From the NCBI GenBank assembly GCA_016342745.1, contig JAEINT010000015.1:1-64000 (forward strand): 64,000 nucleotides of DNA, read 5' to 3'. Origin of the DNA: Labilibaculum sp. (lineage in GTDB: Bacteria; Bacteroidota; Bacteroidia; Bacteroidales; Marinifilaceae). The notes under the pieces are model-generated. The model made no database searches. It worked only from the letters and a program-made list of their open reading frames with translations, and was not told the origin of the DNA. Shown here piece after piece: positions 9,801 to 17,597 of this stretch; position 1 is the stretch's first letter, and every line of letters starts with the position of its first letter. Made by a program: the position numbers and the translations under genes.

Positions 9801-9867
9801 AGAGATTACTGGAATTGGGCAACCATTACCTCGATCGTTTACATTAGGATTAGATATTACTTTTTAA
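6850..9867 (+). CDS. SusC/RagA-family TonB-dependent outer-membrane transporter
   Basis: 1005 aa. Signal peptide residues 1-28. A carboxypeptidase-D-regulatory-like domain (about 32-110; VEGIVTDAKSGESLIGVTV) is followed by the plug (about 120-260; QGQVAGLAIQSSGEPGEKAT, IRIRGNNSLG, then DIVDIRVLKDG) and a 22-strand barrel to the end (final DPEITGIGQPLPRSFTLGLDITF region, C-terminal Phe). The usual DPLYVVDG of the plug reads EPLYILNG here. It imports large substrates with its SusD partner, powered by TonB. The gene sits between an M16 protease and SusD with short gaps, which suggests peptide rather than glycan import; no glycosidase is in this operon. Confidence 0.95.
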   Translation: MKYKQKYLSLFLITLSLLCFCNGTAEAQEVQTVEGIVTDAKSGESLIGVTVILKNTTSGVITNYEGHYTFSGLVSESILQFSYIGYQTKEMLVGSKAIMDIQLEPVSHDLEAVVVFGENQKDVRMLTGSVGKIDTKVFSSGTPAGSFDQLLQGQVAGLAIQSSGEPGEKATIRIRGNNSLGIRAKDDAELVSANRANEPLYILNGSHISSDVFSTINPDDIVDIRVLKDGLSTVEYGTRGANGVIEIKTKRGIVGKTVYNIRYQHTVKPIANLGGIDLMKSKEKLALERELEIVSGLGYIYSPTPGDSEEEIFIKNRRYKALESVNTNWQKELSRIAQVKDLQLSMSGGADDTRYYLSASYYNEQGGYKNSWANRFTTRFNLDHNLNKDVSIGFDSSVGRSKRSKSNTTPASLIYTLQPYETTNTTDFIARNPINIGGQYFEDPFEELAGRYSELTSWRVDLNTRLNWIVNKELNLNVKLGMTYNDGENNTVSLANRVVEQAGKIKGKGSFGKNESKSLISRVNFSLDYSKHIGDHSIALSAGSEYIHTNSWGFGFNSTGISDKVDPEIGANPNATVSTSKFYDALLGFYARGNYNFNSKYNVTGSFRYDGSSILPKDKRFVPAWGLGAAWNVQKESWFDAFSIFDQFKLRASYGVNYNSGGIRQTLGLPFYDFTNSNTYRGNRVINLVEFWNSDLKFERAKQWSVALDFGLNNHRIYGTIEGYLKNTDDLLATVDIPASNGYSSLLRNIGKLRNKGIEIQLSAVAIRTNSFRWTTRVNFAYNDNEITDLYLQDEIKVGSEGYFKVGEPINSAYVKHWAGVNPVNGMPLYYDENKNLVTGGVAPQVIGFGTYTHPATGGFTNIFNYHDLEISTLFTYAWGGVNYNNLKARMISNVKNGEIPYDGFMNDIWLNPGDEKPLPYPKFFSDTSVNSLFVENASYVRWKNIIIRYNLSDHIKMRGISAFKITAQANNLLTFTGYEGIDPEITGIGQPLPRSFTLGLDITF

Positions 9868-9880
9868 GATTTATAAAATT

Positions 9881-11242
9881 ATGATTCGAAATATCGCAAT
9901 AATACTTTGTTGTATAATAACATTCACCAGCTGTGATTTATTAGATATCACACCTGATCATGTGGTTTCTGAGAAGAAAGCTTTTAATGATGTTGAGTCT
10001 TACGAAACGGCTTTAAACAACGTTCTTCGTAACCTTACATCTTCCGTAATGAATATGCAGACTACCGATTATGCATCCGATGATTTTGGAAATGTTATTT
10101 CAGGCTATTCATCAACCAACTACTACATCCATAATTGGAATTATCAATCTCAACCTCAGCCATACATCTGGGTTTATCAGTACCAGCTAATAGCTAACGA
10201 AAATGTATTAATTGATAATTACTCCAATGTTCCGGCCCTTGATGAAGCCGAACAAGATAAAATTGATCAGGTTTATGCTCAGGCTTTAGGCTTGCGCGCA
10301 TGGTCCTTTTTTAATATAGTTCAACTTTATGCACCTCGATACGATGGCAATAACAGAACGCAAGAAGGTATTCCACTAAAATTGCAGTTAAGCCTAGAGT
10401 ATTTATCTAAGTCTGATTTAGGAACAGTGTATGATCAGATATTTGCCGATTTAGATAAAGCAGAGACCTTGTTAATCGAAAGTGAATATGCTCCATCTTT
10501 TACAAATAAGGCTTATGAGTTTGGTTTAGATGCAGTGCGAGCATTGCGTGCCAGAGTTGCCCTATTTGTTAACGATTTGGAAATAGCAAAAAATGCTTCG
10601 TCTTATTTCATCAACACCGATTTATTAAACAAAGAAGATTACTGGATGCTTTGGGAAGATCATTTCGGCACAGCAAATAATGAAATATTATTTATGACAC
10701 ATGACTTGAGTGATACTGACGATGCTGATTTAATAGATTATCATGAGATTTATGAAAATAACAGTGTGATTTTAAGCGATGAATTGGTTAATAGCTTTAC
10801 AGAAGAAGATATACGAAAGAATAACTCGTTTATAAGTGCTAACCAAGTACCGTACAAATATATTACACCTGTAAATGAGCGCAACAATCAAATTGATCGC
10901 AACCTGCATTACAAACATTTTCGTTTAGCAGAACAATACCTGATATATGCCGAAGCCGTTTTACAAAGCGATCCTAACGAAGCTATGCGCGTGTTAAATA
11001 TATTAAGAGAAAAGCGTGGAGCTCCACTATTAACGGCAGCACCTGATAAAGCTGAGATATTAAAAGAGCGTAGAAGAGAATTATTTACAGAAGGACTTCG
11101 TTTTTATGACCTGAAGCGTTTATCAGCTGAATTAAATATAGTGGTTCAGCGTAAAGATGGAAAAGTACTCGCGCCAAATTCTCCTTTATATATTTGGGAT
11201 ATTCCCAAAGAAGAGACCAATTCTAATCCTTACATTAATTAA
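9881..11242 (+). CDS. SusD/RagB-family nutrient-binding lipoprotein
   Basis: 453 aa, starting 13 bases after SusC. The signal peptide ends in a lipobox (TFTSC, Cys19), so it is a surface-exposed lipoprotein. The TPR-rich SusD fold is shown by ALGLRAWSFFNIVQLYAPRY, the central ALRARVALFVND helix and the C-terminal ERRRELFTEGLRFYDLKR block. It captures substrate at the mouth of the SusC barrel. It is somewhat shorter than typical glycan-binding SusD proteins (500-600 aa), in the range of many peptide-type or uncharacterised SusDs. Confidence 0.95.
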   Translation: MIRNIAIILCCIITFTSCDLLDITPDHVVSEKKAFNDVESYETALNNVLRNLTSSVMNMQTTDYASDDFGNVISGYSSTNYYIHNWNYQSQPQPYIWVYQYQLIANENVLIDNYSNVPALDEAEQDKIDQVYAQALGLRAWSFFNIVQLYAPRYDGNNRTQEGIPLKLQLSLEYLSKSDLGTVYDQIFADLDKAETLLIESEYAPSFTNKAYEFGLDAVRALRARVALFVNDLEIAKNASSYFINTDLLNKEDYWMLWEDHFGTANNEILFMTHDLSDTDDADLIDYHEIYENNSVILSDELVNSFTEEDIRKNNSFISANQVPYKYITPVNERNNQIDRNLHYKHFRLAEQYLIYAEAVLQSDPNEAMRVLNILREKRGAPLLTAAPDKAEILKERRRELFTEGLRFYDLKRLSAELNIVVQRKDGKVLAPNSPLYIWDIPKEETNSNPYIN

Positions 11243-11300
11243 TTGGCAAGACCAAATTAAATCACAATTGAGTGCATTGGAATGATATGAATTTATAGAT

Positions 11301-11801
11301 ATGAAGAATATAGTTACAATAATATTATTAGTTATGATTTTTGTTTCATGCGAAAATCCATACGATGAAGTTTCAGAATCAAAGAAATATACTGGAAACC
11401 CTTTTGTTAGTTTAAGCTCAGAACAGGCTGTTGTGAACATTGGAATTAATGCCAACAATAACCATACTATAGAAGACGGTGTTTTTAAAGACAGCCTGGT
11501 ATTAAGTCATACTCTAGATTATGATATAAATATTGTATTAGAAGTTGTTGGCGAAGAAACACAGGGTGACGTTGAAACTAATTTTAGTTTTCAAGATATG
11601 GTCACTATTCCAGCAGGTAATAACTATGGAGAGTTTTATGTTAGTGCACTAACTATTCCTAATGATGAAATAAGCAAGTATAAATTAGCCATTCGAATAA
11701 AAGAAGTTGACACAGAGCTAGTGGTTGCTGGTTTATATGGAGCTAAAAAAGAAAATGAAGAACGTCAGAAGCGTTTTAAAACCTATTCTTTTCAAAATTA
11801 A
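11301..11801 (+). CDS. SusCD-associated lipoprotein, unknown function (DUF4843-like?)
   Basis: 166 aa with a lipoprotein signal (MIFVSC, lipid Cys near residue 17). The rest is predicted mostly beta strand (DSLVLSHTLDYDINIVLEV, TIPAGNNYGEFYV), as in small beta-sandwich lipoproteins that follow SusD genes. DUF4843 membership is only a guess from position and pattern. It lies 58 bases after SusD on the same strand and is probably an accessory surface component of the same uptake machine. Confidence 0.6.
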   Translation: MKNIVTIILLVMIFVSCENPYDEVSESKKYTGNPFVSLSSEQAVVNIGINANNNHTIEDGVFKDSLVLSHTLDYDINIVLEVVGEETQGDVETNFSFQDMVTIPAGNNYGEFYVSALTIPNDEISKYKLAIRIKEVDTELVVAGLYGAKKENEERQKRFKTYSFQN

Positions 11802-11859
11802 AAACCATTAAATACAAACTATAACCTGGGAAGATAATCCCCTTTTTAAAACAATTATT

Positions 11860-12567
11860 ATGAACAAATTTAATTATTTATTTGCCCTTTTATTGGGAGC
11901 CTTAGTAAGTTTTACTTCATGCGATAAAGATGATGATTTAAGCCCTGAAGAGTTAGAAGCAAAACAAACCGAAGAGTTAATTGAAACGATTACTGCAAAC
12001 TTTGATGCAGTAACAACTAAAAAATGGTCTTTTAAAGAATTTCAGCCATCTGCAGATATGTTAGCTGCTTCAACTACACAAGATGGAGTGGTTGCATTAA
12101 CAACTATAGTTAAAGCGGAACAAGCTCCAAGTTTTAATATGGTAGTATCATTTATTACTGAAGGAGATTTCAAAATGACAGATGTAGCAGTAAATGTTCC
12201 TGAAGCTGATCTAGAAGCAAAATTAATTGCATATCAAGATGCAATAGCTGGTTTTCCTGCTGGTTTTCTTTATGACACAAAAGAGTATTACTTATCAAGT
12301 GTTCGTCGTATAGTTGCTGCCCCTTTTGCTGCTGATGAAGATGCTATTGAAGATATCGTAAACGAAGATACAGGTGAGTGTATTTTAAAAATCAAAAAAT
12401 CTGATTTTTCTACACTAACTTATGAAGACGTAGTATTGGCTCAAAAGAAGATGTTCGCTGGAAATGGAGATAAAATTTACATTAACGAAGATGGTTCTCT
12501 TACTGTTGAAGTTACAAGTGAAGATTATGGAGTTTCAAAATACATCTATAACGAAGTGACTGAATAA
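11860..12567 (+). CDS. Lipoprotein of unknown function, last gene of uptake operon
   Basis: 235 aa. The lipobox is VSFTSC (Cys21), followed by an acidic linker (DKDDDLSPEELEAKQ) that may favour surface export. The mature part is acidic, with no motif I recognise; repeated TYEDV/SEDYG-type acidic strands suggest a beta-rich fold. It ends just before a strong terminator, so it closes the operon that begins with the M16 protease. Function unknown; probably an accessory binding lipoprotein. Confidence 0.7.
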   Translation: MNKFNYLFALLLGALVSFTSCDKDDDLSPEELEAKQTEELIETITANFDAVTTKKWSFKEFQPSADMLAASTTQDGVVALTTIVKAEQAPSFNMVVSFITEGDFKMTDVAVNVPEADLEAKLIAYQDAIAGFPAGFLYDTKEYYLSSVRRIVAAPFAADEDAIEDIVNEDTGECILKIKKSDFSTLTYEDVVLAQKKMFAGNGDKIYINEDGSLTVEVTSEDYGVSKYIYNEVTE

Positions 12568-12590
12568 GTCATTAAATAACGATTAAATGA

Positions 12591-12615
12591 AAGGCTGTCT
12601 TTTTAAGACAGCCTT
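12591..12615 (+). terminator. Rho-independent terminator of the M16-SusCD operon
   Basis: AAGGCTGTCTT (12591-12601) pairs with AAGACAGCCTT (12605-12615), followed by a run of T. Strong stem, short loop. Confidence 0.85.
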
Positions 12616-12886
12616 TTTTTATACAACTCAATCTTAAATTATTGAAGCCTTATTCTCTATAGGTTTACAATCTTCATGGGTAGTGATGAACAGTTTTCTA
12701 CCGCTAACAGCTCAAGCACCCTTTTTTGTATTTACGATGATCACCAATTGTAAAATTCGACCTTTAAAATAAAAACATTTTTATATATTTAAGTACGTAT
12801 CAATCTAAAAAGAATCTCAAACCTACTGCCTGTCGATTTACTAAGCCTTTAGCTCCTATTAATAATAGAATTTAAAAGATATACAA

Positions 12887-13264
12887 ATGAAAGTTACAGC
12901 CGAAAAAAATGAAAAAGTTGGCAATATGATATTTGCAATCATTTATCCACTTTACCTAAATAGATTGGAAAAAAATGGTAGAACAAAAGAAGAACTCAAC
13001 CAAGTAATAGAATGGTTTACAGGTTTTGATAAAGATGATTTACAAGCACTTATTGATGAAAAAGTAACCTTTAGAACATTTTTTCAAAAAGCTAAAATAC
13101 ATTCTAACGCACACTTGATAAAAGGAGTTGTTTGTGGTTATCGAATTGAAGAAATAGAGGATGAATTTGAATTGTATAAACAATGCAGACGTATGGAAAA
13201 GCTGATTGATGAATTGGCAAAAGGCCGTAAAATGGAGAAAATTTTACGTGAAGAAAAGAAATAA
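12887..13264 (+). CDS. DUF2200 family protein
   Basis: 125 aa, cytoplasmic (no signal). It shows the DUF2200 pattern throughout: IIYPLYLNRLEKNGRTKEE, VIEWFTGFD, TFRTFFQKA, LIKGVVCGYRIEEIEDE and the C-terminal MEKLIDELAKGRKMEKILR. The family is small, widespread and uncharacterised. It stands alone between terminators and the ACT-domain gene; no function can be inferred from its neighbours. Confidence 0.85.
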   Translation: MKVTAEKNEKVGNMIFAIIYPLYLNRLEKNGRTKEELNQVIEWFTGFDKDDLQALIDEKVTFRTFFQKAKIHSNAHLIKGVVCGYRIEEIEDEFELYKQCRRMEKLIDELAKGRKMEKILREEKK

Positions 13265-13479
13265 AAACATTGGTTTTGGCATAGATCAGTTCGAAATCTA
13301 GTTTCTTTCCACTGCCCAGCCTACCCTATACAAAACATTAAACCCACACACCCAAGCAACCAGTTTGGGCTTTTCACTGTCTAAATAAAAAAGCACCCGC
13401 CTATTTGCCATACAAGTATAGTTTGGTAGATTTGAAAGACGAAAACAAAATAAGAGAAAAACCTTTAGCAAGTATAAAA

Positions 13480-13881
13480 ATGGCAGGAGAAAGCAATATA
13501 TCAGAATTAATAAAAGGAATGACACCTAAATTAAATGCTGGAGAATATGTATTTGCAAGGGTCGAAAATTTTAACGGAATAGACCGAGACTCTACCATTT
13601 GTGAATTTAAGGAAGCAGAAGGAATTACAATTGTGATTGAAAAAAGCAAAGCCGATAAGCTGCAATTAAACTACGACTACATTGCTTCCTGGATCACTTT
13701 ACAGATTCATTCCTCTTTAGATGCGGTGGGCTTAACTGCCCTATTTTCTGCCGAACTGGCCAAAAACAACATCTCTTGCAATGTGATTGCTGCTTATTAT
13801 CACGATCATATTTTTGTAGACAAAAAAGATGCTGGCAAAGCAATTCGGGTATTAAAAAACCTATCAGATACTTATAAATAG
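13480..13881 (+). CDS. ACT domain-containing protein (DUF2241/ACT_7 type)
   Basis: 133 aa. The ATG at 13480 gives the family N-terminus (MAGESNISELIKGMTPKLNA). A longer reading from a TTG at 13405 adds 25 residues without family character and was not used. Residues 1-60 are the ACT_3-like half (GEYVFARVENF, FKEAEGITIVIEK) and 65-130 the ACT_7 half (WITLQIHSSLDAVGLTA, NVIAAYYHDHIFV). Such proteins are assumed to bind small ligands such as amino acids, but the ligand is unknown. The gene is 215 bases after DUF2200. Confidence 0.85.
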   Translation: MAGESNISELIKGMTPKLNAGEYVFARVENFNGIDRDSTICEFKEAEGITIVIEKSKADKLQLNYDYIASWITLQIHSSLDAVGLTALFSAELAKNNISCNVIAAYYHDHIFVDKKDAGKAIRVLKNLSDTYK

Positions 13882-13971
13882 AATCCCGAAATAGGTCGTA
13901 TTCTGCAAAACAAGAATAAAATAATACGTACTTAGAATGGTTCTCTCCCCAATAAAAACAACACATTAACT

Positions 13972-14142
13972 ATGAAAAAGAAAAAAATAATATTCGACTT
14001 GCTGTTTGTTTTAATATCAGCAATATTTTTAACGGTTTTAAATCATTATGGCTTGTTGGAAAAATATGTGGGCTATGCTTTAATACCATTGTTGGCGGCA
14101 TATTTTATTGGACAACAGGTTGAGAAAAAGTTTATAAACTGA
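13972..14142 (+). CDS. Small 56-aa membrane protein
   Basis: An ATG at 13972 opens a 56-codon frame ending TGA. It starts MKKKKIIFDLL, has two hydrophobic helices (about residues 6-23 and 32-47; VLISAIFLTVLNHYG, YALIPLLAAYFIGQ) and ends in a basic tail (VEKKFIN). The positive ends suggest a hairpin with both termini in the cytoplasm. The codon use and regular hydrophobic pattern look like real coding. Function unknown. It lies 90 bases after the ACT-domain gene and converges with the TPR regulator. Confidence 0.6.
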   Translation: MKKKKIIFDLLFVLISAIFLTVLNHYGLLEKYVGYALIPLLAAYFIGQQVEKKFIN

Positions 14143-14217
14143 AAACCATAAATTTAATTCAATAACTTACTAAACGGCATACAATACAGATATCCATTTC
14201 CGAATTAAATAGGCATT

Positions 14218-15834
14218 TTACACCCCATCAATAAAACTAACCAAGTTATCTTCTCTTTCTAGTTTTAACTTTTTACGAATGCGATAGCGCGATGTATTTA
14301 CACCATTCAACGAAATATTGAGCAATTGCGCCATTTCTTTCGATGAAAAGTTCAATTTAATCAAAGCACAATGCTTTAGCTCGGTAGGAGTCAATTCCGG
14401 GAAACGAGACTTTAGCGTTTCATAAAAACCTTTGTTTACATCTATAAATCGTTTATCAAACTCCTCCCACAACTTTAACCTACCAGTCGTTTTCAGCTTT
14501 ACCGATTTTAGCAAAGCCTCGTTCGCTGGCGCATATTCAGTAATTGATTCAGCCAAATCACTTATCATGGTATCTTTATCAATTAAGCGTAGAGTAAAGG
14601 AGGTCAATTCTTTATTTTTCATTTCCACCAAAACCTTACTTTTCTCTTCTTGAAGTTGGGCTTTATTCTTTTGCCTTTCTTTCTCAATTTTATGCTTTTT
14701 ACGCTGAAACTGTATGCGGAAAACGAGTAAAGCAATTACGAACAGTGCAAAAGAACCCATTAAAAACATGCGAATGCGCAAATTACTCGCCTTTTGTTCT
14801 ATCAACTCTTTGTCGCGCTCTAGAATAATTCGGTCGCGTTCATCAAGTTTTTCTTTATAGGTATTTCTAATATCAAGTACTCCTGAATTCTGAAAGCCTT
14901 TTGTACTAAACAATTCATCATTCAATTCCTTTGCTTGGCTTAAAACCTGGTAAGCCTCTTGGTATTTACCTTGTTGTTCTAAACTTTTTGCCATGCGATT
15001 TAAACACTCGGCTTTTACATCGTAATGTCTTGGTCGCACATCAACATTTTCAATTGCCTTTTCAAATGCCAGTTCAGCATTTTTATAATCTTTCAATGCA
15101 TAATAGGTATTTCCCAAATAGAAATAGATAATGGTAAGGTAACCTTGATCTATGTTTTGGAATTCTTTTTCCACCTTAATTAAGAGCTCAAGTGCTTCGC
15201 TAAGTCTCCCCTGCTTGCGAAAAATATTCCCTTTTTCGGAAGTTAAATACGCCTTTTGGCTACTTGTATACTTGTATTTATCGGCGATATAATAACATGA
15301 ATCTAAATACTGAAGCGCCATTGTATAATTTTCTTTCCTGCGGTATGAATGTACAAAATCAAAATACGCAGATATTAGTGCACCTTCAGTAAGTAATCCA
15401 CTTTGTAAGCCGTCTTTAGACAAGTCCAAAGCTTTTTGCTCATGCATAAAGGCTTCTTTGCTTTTGCCAAAAACATTATAAATCCAACCCAAGTTAGCAT
15501 GAACTTGGTGTTGCATAATGATGTTTCCGCGCAATTCTGCTAAATCCAAAGCCTCCCACAAATCGGAAATTGCAGCACCATAATTTCCTTCATTACTTTC
15601 ATCTTCCGCTCGCTCAATTAGGGTTTTAGTGAGCCAAAGCGTATCTTTTTGTTGTTGGAAATACCGATAACATGCATTCAATTCATTTGTATACGAACTA
15701 TCCTGCTTGGCAACAGAATTGTATAAGTCAATATACCAATCGGTACTATCCTTTTGAGCTGAAAAAAGGGGGGTAAATGCAAATAACAATCCCAAAAGAA
15801 TACTACACCTACCTACTATTTTGCTTACATTCAT
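14218..15834 (-). CDS. TPR-containing membrane regulator with C-terminal LuxR-type HTH
   Basis: 538 aa. A signal peptide (1-25) precedes TPR repeats (about 40-330; e.g. ALDLAELRGNIIMQHQVHAN, YFYLGNTYYALKDYKNAE). A membrane helix (about 352-372; MFLMGSFALFVIALLVF) is followed by a coiled coil (about 375-415) and a LuxR-like helix-turn-helix (about 475-535; LTPTELKHCALIKLNFSSKE, then GVNTSRYRIRKKL). The TPRs would be periplasmic and the HTH cytoplasmic, making a one-protein signal-to-DNA regulator common in Bacteroidota. It is divergent from the GH29-GH43-GH2 genes across a 239-base gap and probably controls them; this is inference. Confidence 0.85.
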   Translation of the reverse strand: MNVSKIVGRCSILLGLLFAFTPLFSAQKDSTDWYIDLYNSVAKQDSSYTNELNACYRYFQQQKDTLWLTKTLIERAEDESNEGNYGAAISDLWEALDLAELRGNIIMQHQVHANLGWIYNVFGKSKEAFMHEQKALDLSKDGLQSGLLTEGALISAYFDFVHSYRRKENYTMALQYLDSCYYIADKYKYTSSQKAYLTSEKGNIFRKQGRLSEALELLIKVEKEFQNIDQGYLTIIYFYLGNTYYALKDYKNAELAFEKAIENVDVRPRHYDVKAECLNRMAKSLEQQGKYQEAYQVLSQAKELNDELFSTKGFQNSGVLDIRNTYKEKLDERDRIILERDKELIEQKASNLRIRMFLMGSFALFVIALLVFRIQFQRKKHKIEKERQKNKAQLQEEKSKVLVEMKNKELTSFTLRLIDKDTMISDLAESITEYAPANEALLKSVKLKTTGRLKLWEEFDKRFIDVNKGFYETLKSRFPELTPTELKHCALIKLNFSSKEMAQLLNISLNGVNTSRYRIRKKLKLEREDNLVSFIDGV

Positions 15835-16073
15835 ACATTTACAGAATAATAATCTTTCTTTAAGATATTGTAAAAACAGTATACAAGTATAAGCATTTGT
15901 ATGCTAATAAAAATCGCATTGTATGATTTTTGAAGCAGTGATTTATTTTTAAATACCTGTAATAAGCTACAATTTTACGAGAGTAATTTAATTTTCGCTA
16001 ATGGGAAAGATACTGATTGGGAATCTAACTCCTATCCATTACAGATCAAGACTAAAAAATAAGCTTTACAGAT

Positions 16074-17597
16074 ATGAGGACGACTAATAAAATGATAAAA
16101 CTAAGCCTAGTTTTTATTTTACTACTATCAATTGCAGCTTGCAGCTCAAAAAAGCCTTCTGGCGAAGCCATAAAATTTGAGGAAAATTGGGAAAGCCTAA
16201 GCAAGTATGAAATTCCGCAATGGATGAAAGACGCCAAGTTTGGCATTTTTATTCATTGGGGGCCGAATTCTGTTGCCGAACTACATACCGATTGGTATCC
16301 GCGCTGGATGTATTCCGATAAAGGGCATATCAATATTCAAACAGGTGTAATCACAGAAGGTAAATCGCATCCAGCCTATGAATACCACAAAGAAAAATTT
16401 GGTGACCAAAAGATTTTTGGGTACAAAGACCTTATTCCATTGTGGACCATGGAGAATTTTAACCCTACCGAATGGGTAAGATTATTTAAAGATGCTGGTG
16501 CACAATATGTAATTCCTGTGGCTGAACATCACGATGGTTTTGCTTTGTACGAATCGAGTATTACGCCTTGGAATGCTGCTAAAATGGGACCAAAACAGGA
16601 TGTTTTTAAAGCTTTAGCAGATGAAATAAAAAAGCAAGGCTTACTATTTGGAGCGAGTTCTCACCTTGCTTTTAACTATAACTTTTACAACCAGCAAGAC
16701 TACTTCGACACTGGCAATCCTAAATATGCAGATTTATATGCGCCTCCGCATCAGCTTGGCGACTCGGTAAGTAAAGAGTGGTTAGCAGACGTATGGTGGC
16801 CGCGTACCAAAGAGATCATTGACAAATACCAACCCGATATTTTATGGTTCGATTTTTACATCGATCGACCTGAGTTTATTCCCTATCATAAGAAACTGGC
16901 TTCCTATTATTATAATTCAGGTATCGAACGTGATAAAACGGTGGTTTTACAAACCAAAAATTTCAATTTCGAATCCTATCCAGAAGGGACACACATGTTC
17001 GATTTAGAGAGAAGTAAATCAGATAAAATCCGCAAAGGATATTGGCAAACGGATACCTCAATAGGAAAAAACTCTTGGTACTATGCTAAAAACTGGATGC
17101 CTAAATCAGCTCAGGAACTCATTGCTGACCTAGTGGATATCGTAAGTAAGAACGGTTGTCTGTTGCTGAATATTGGTCCTAAAAAAGATGGAACTATCCC
17201 CGAAGATCAAAAAAAGACCTTGTTGGACATGGGCAAATGGTTAAAAGTAAATGGAGAAGCAATTTACAGTGCTACACATTGGGAAGTATTTGGCGAAGGA
17301 CCAACCAAAACAAGTACTGGACACTTGGCAGAAAGTAAAAACAAAGACTTTACACAAGAAGATATTCGTTTTACAAAAAATGGTGATACACTATATGCCT
17401 TTGTACTTGTTCCTCCAACTAGCGATGTTGAAATTAAGTACCTCAACTCTACCAAGATCGATATCAAATCGATAGAATTATTGGGCTATGACGATGAAAT
17501 AAGATTTAAGCAAACAGATGACAAACTGGTAATTAAAAAGCCAGCTGATGCTTCATTAAATTATGCTTGGGTTTTTAAGATAAATAAAGACAACTAA
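16074..17597 (+). CDS. Alpha-L-fucosidase, GH29
   Basis: 507 aa lipoprotein (lipobox SIAAC). The GH29 barrel starts WMKDAKFGIFIHWGPNSVAE and carries YVIPVAEHHDGFALYES and the nucleophile motif ILWFDFYID (Asp260). LLLNIGPKKDGTIPEDQ closes the barrel, followed by a C-terminal beta domain (about 390-507). It removes terminal alpha-L-fucose from glycans in the periplasm or at the surface. An alternative ATG six codons downstream gives a more compact signal peptide. The gene is directly followed by GH43 with no spacer. Confidence 0.9.
   Translation: MRTTNKMIKLSLVFILLLSIAACSSKKPSGEAIKFEENWESLSKYEIPQWMKDAKFGIFIHWGPNSVAELHTDWYPRWMYSDKGHINIQTGVITEGKSHPAYEYHKEKFGDQKIFGYKDLIPLWTMENFNPTEWVRLFKDAGAQYVIPVAEHHDGFALYESSITPWNAAKMGPKQDVFKALADEIKKQGLLFGASSHLAFNYNFYNQQDYFDTGNPKYADLYAPPHQLGDSVSKEWLADVWWPRTKEIIDKYQPDILWFDFYIDRPEFIPYHKKLASYYYNSGIERDKTVVLQTKNFNFESYPEGTHMFDLERSKSDKIRKGYWQTDTSIGKNSWYYAKNWMPKSAQELIADLVDIVSKNGCLLLNIGPKKDGTIPEDQKKTLLDMGKWLKVNGEAIYSATHWEVFGEGPTKTSTGHLAESKNKDFTQEDIRFTKNGDTLYAFVLVPPTSDVEIKYLNSTKIDIKSIELLGYDDEIRFKQTDDKLVIKKPADASLNYAWVFKINKDN

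Noticed and set aside
13405-13479. N-terminal extension of the ACT-domain protein from a TTG
   Set aside because: The extra residues have no family character, while MAGESNISELI at 13480 is the normal start.
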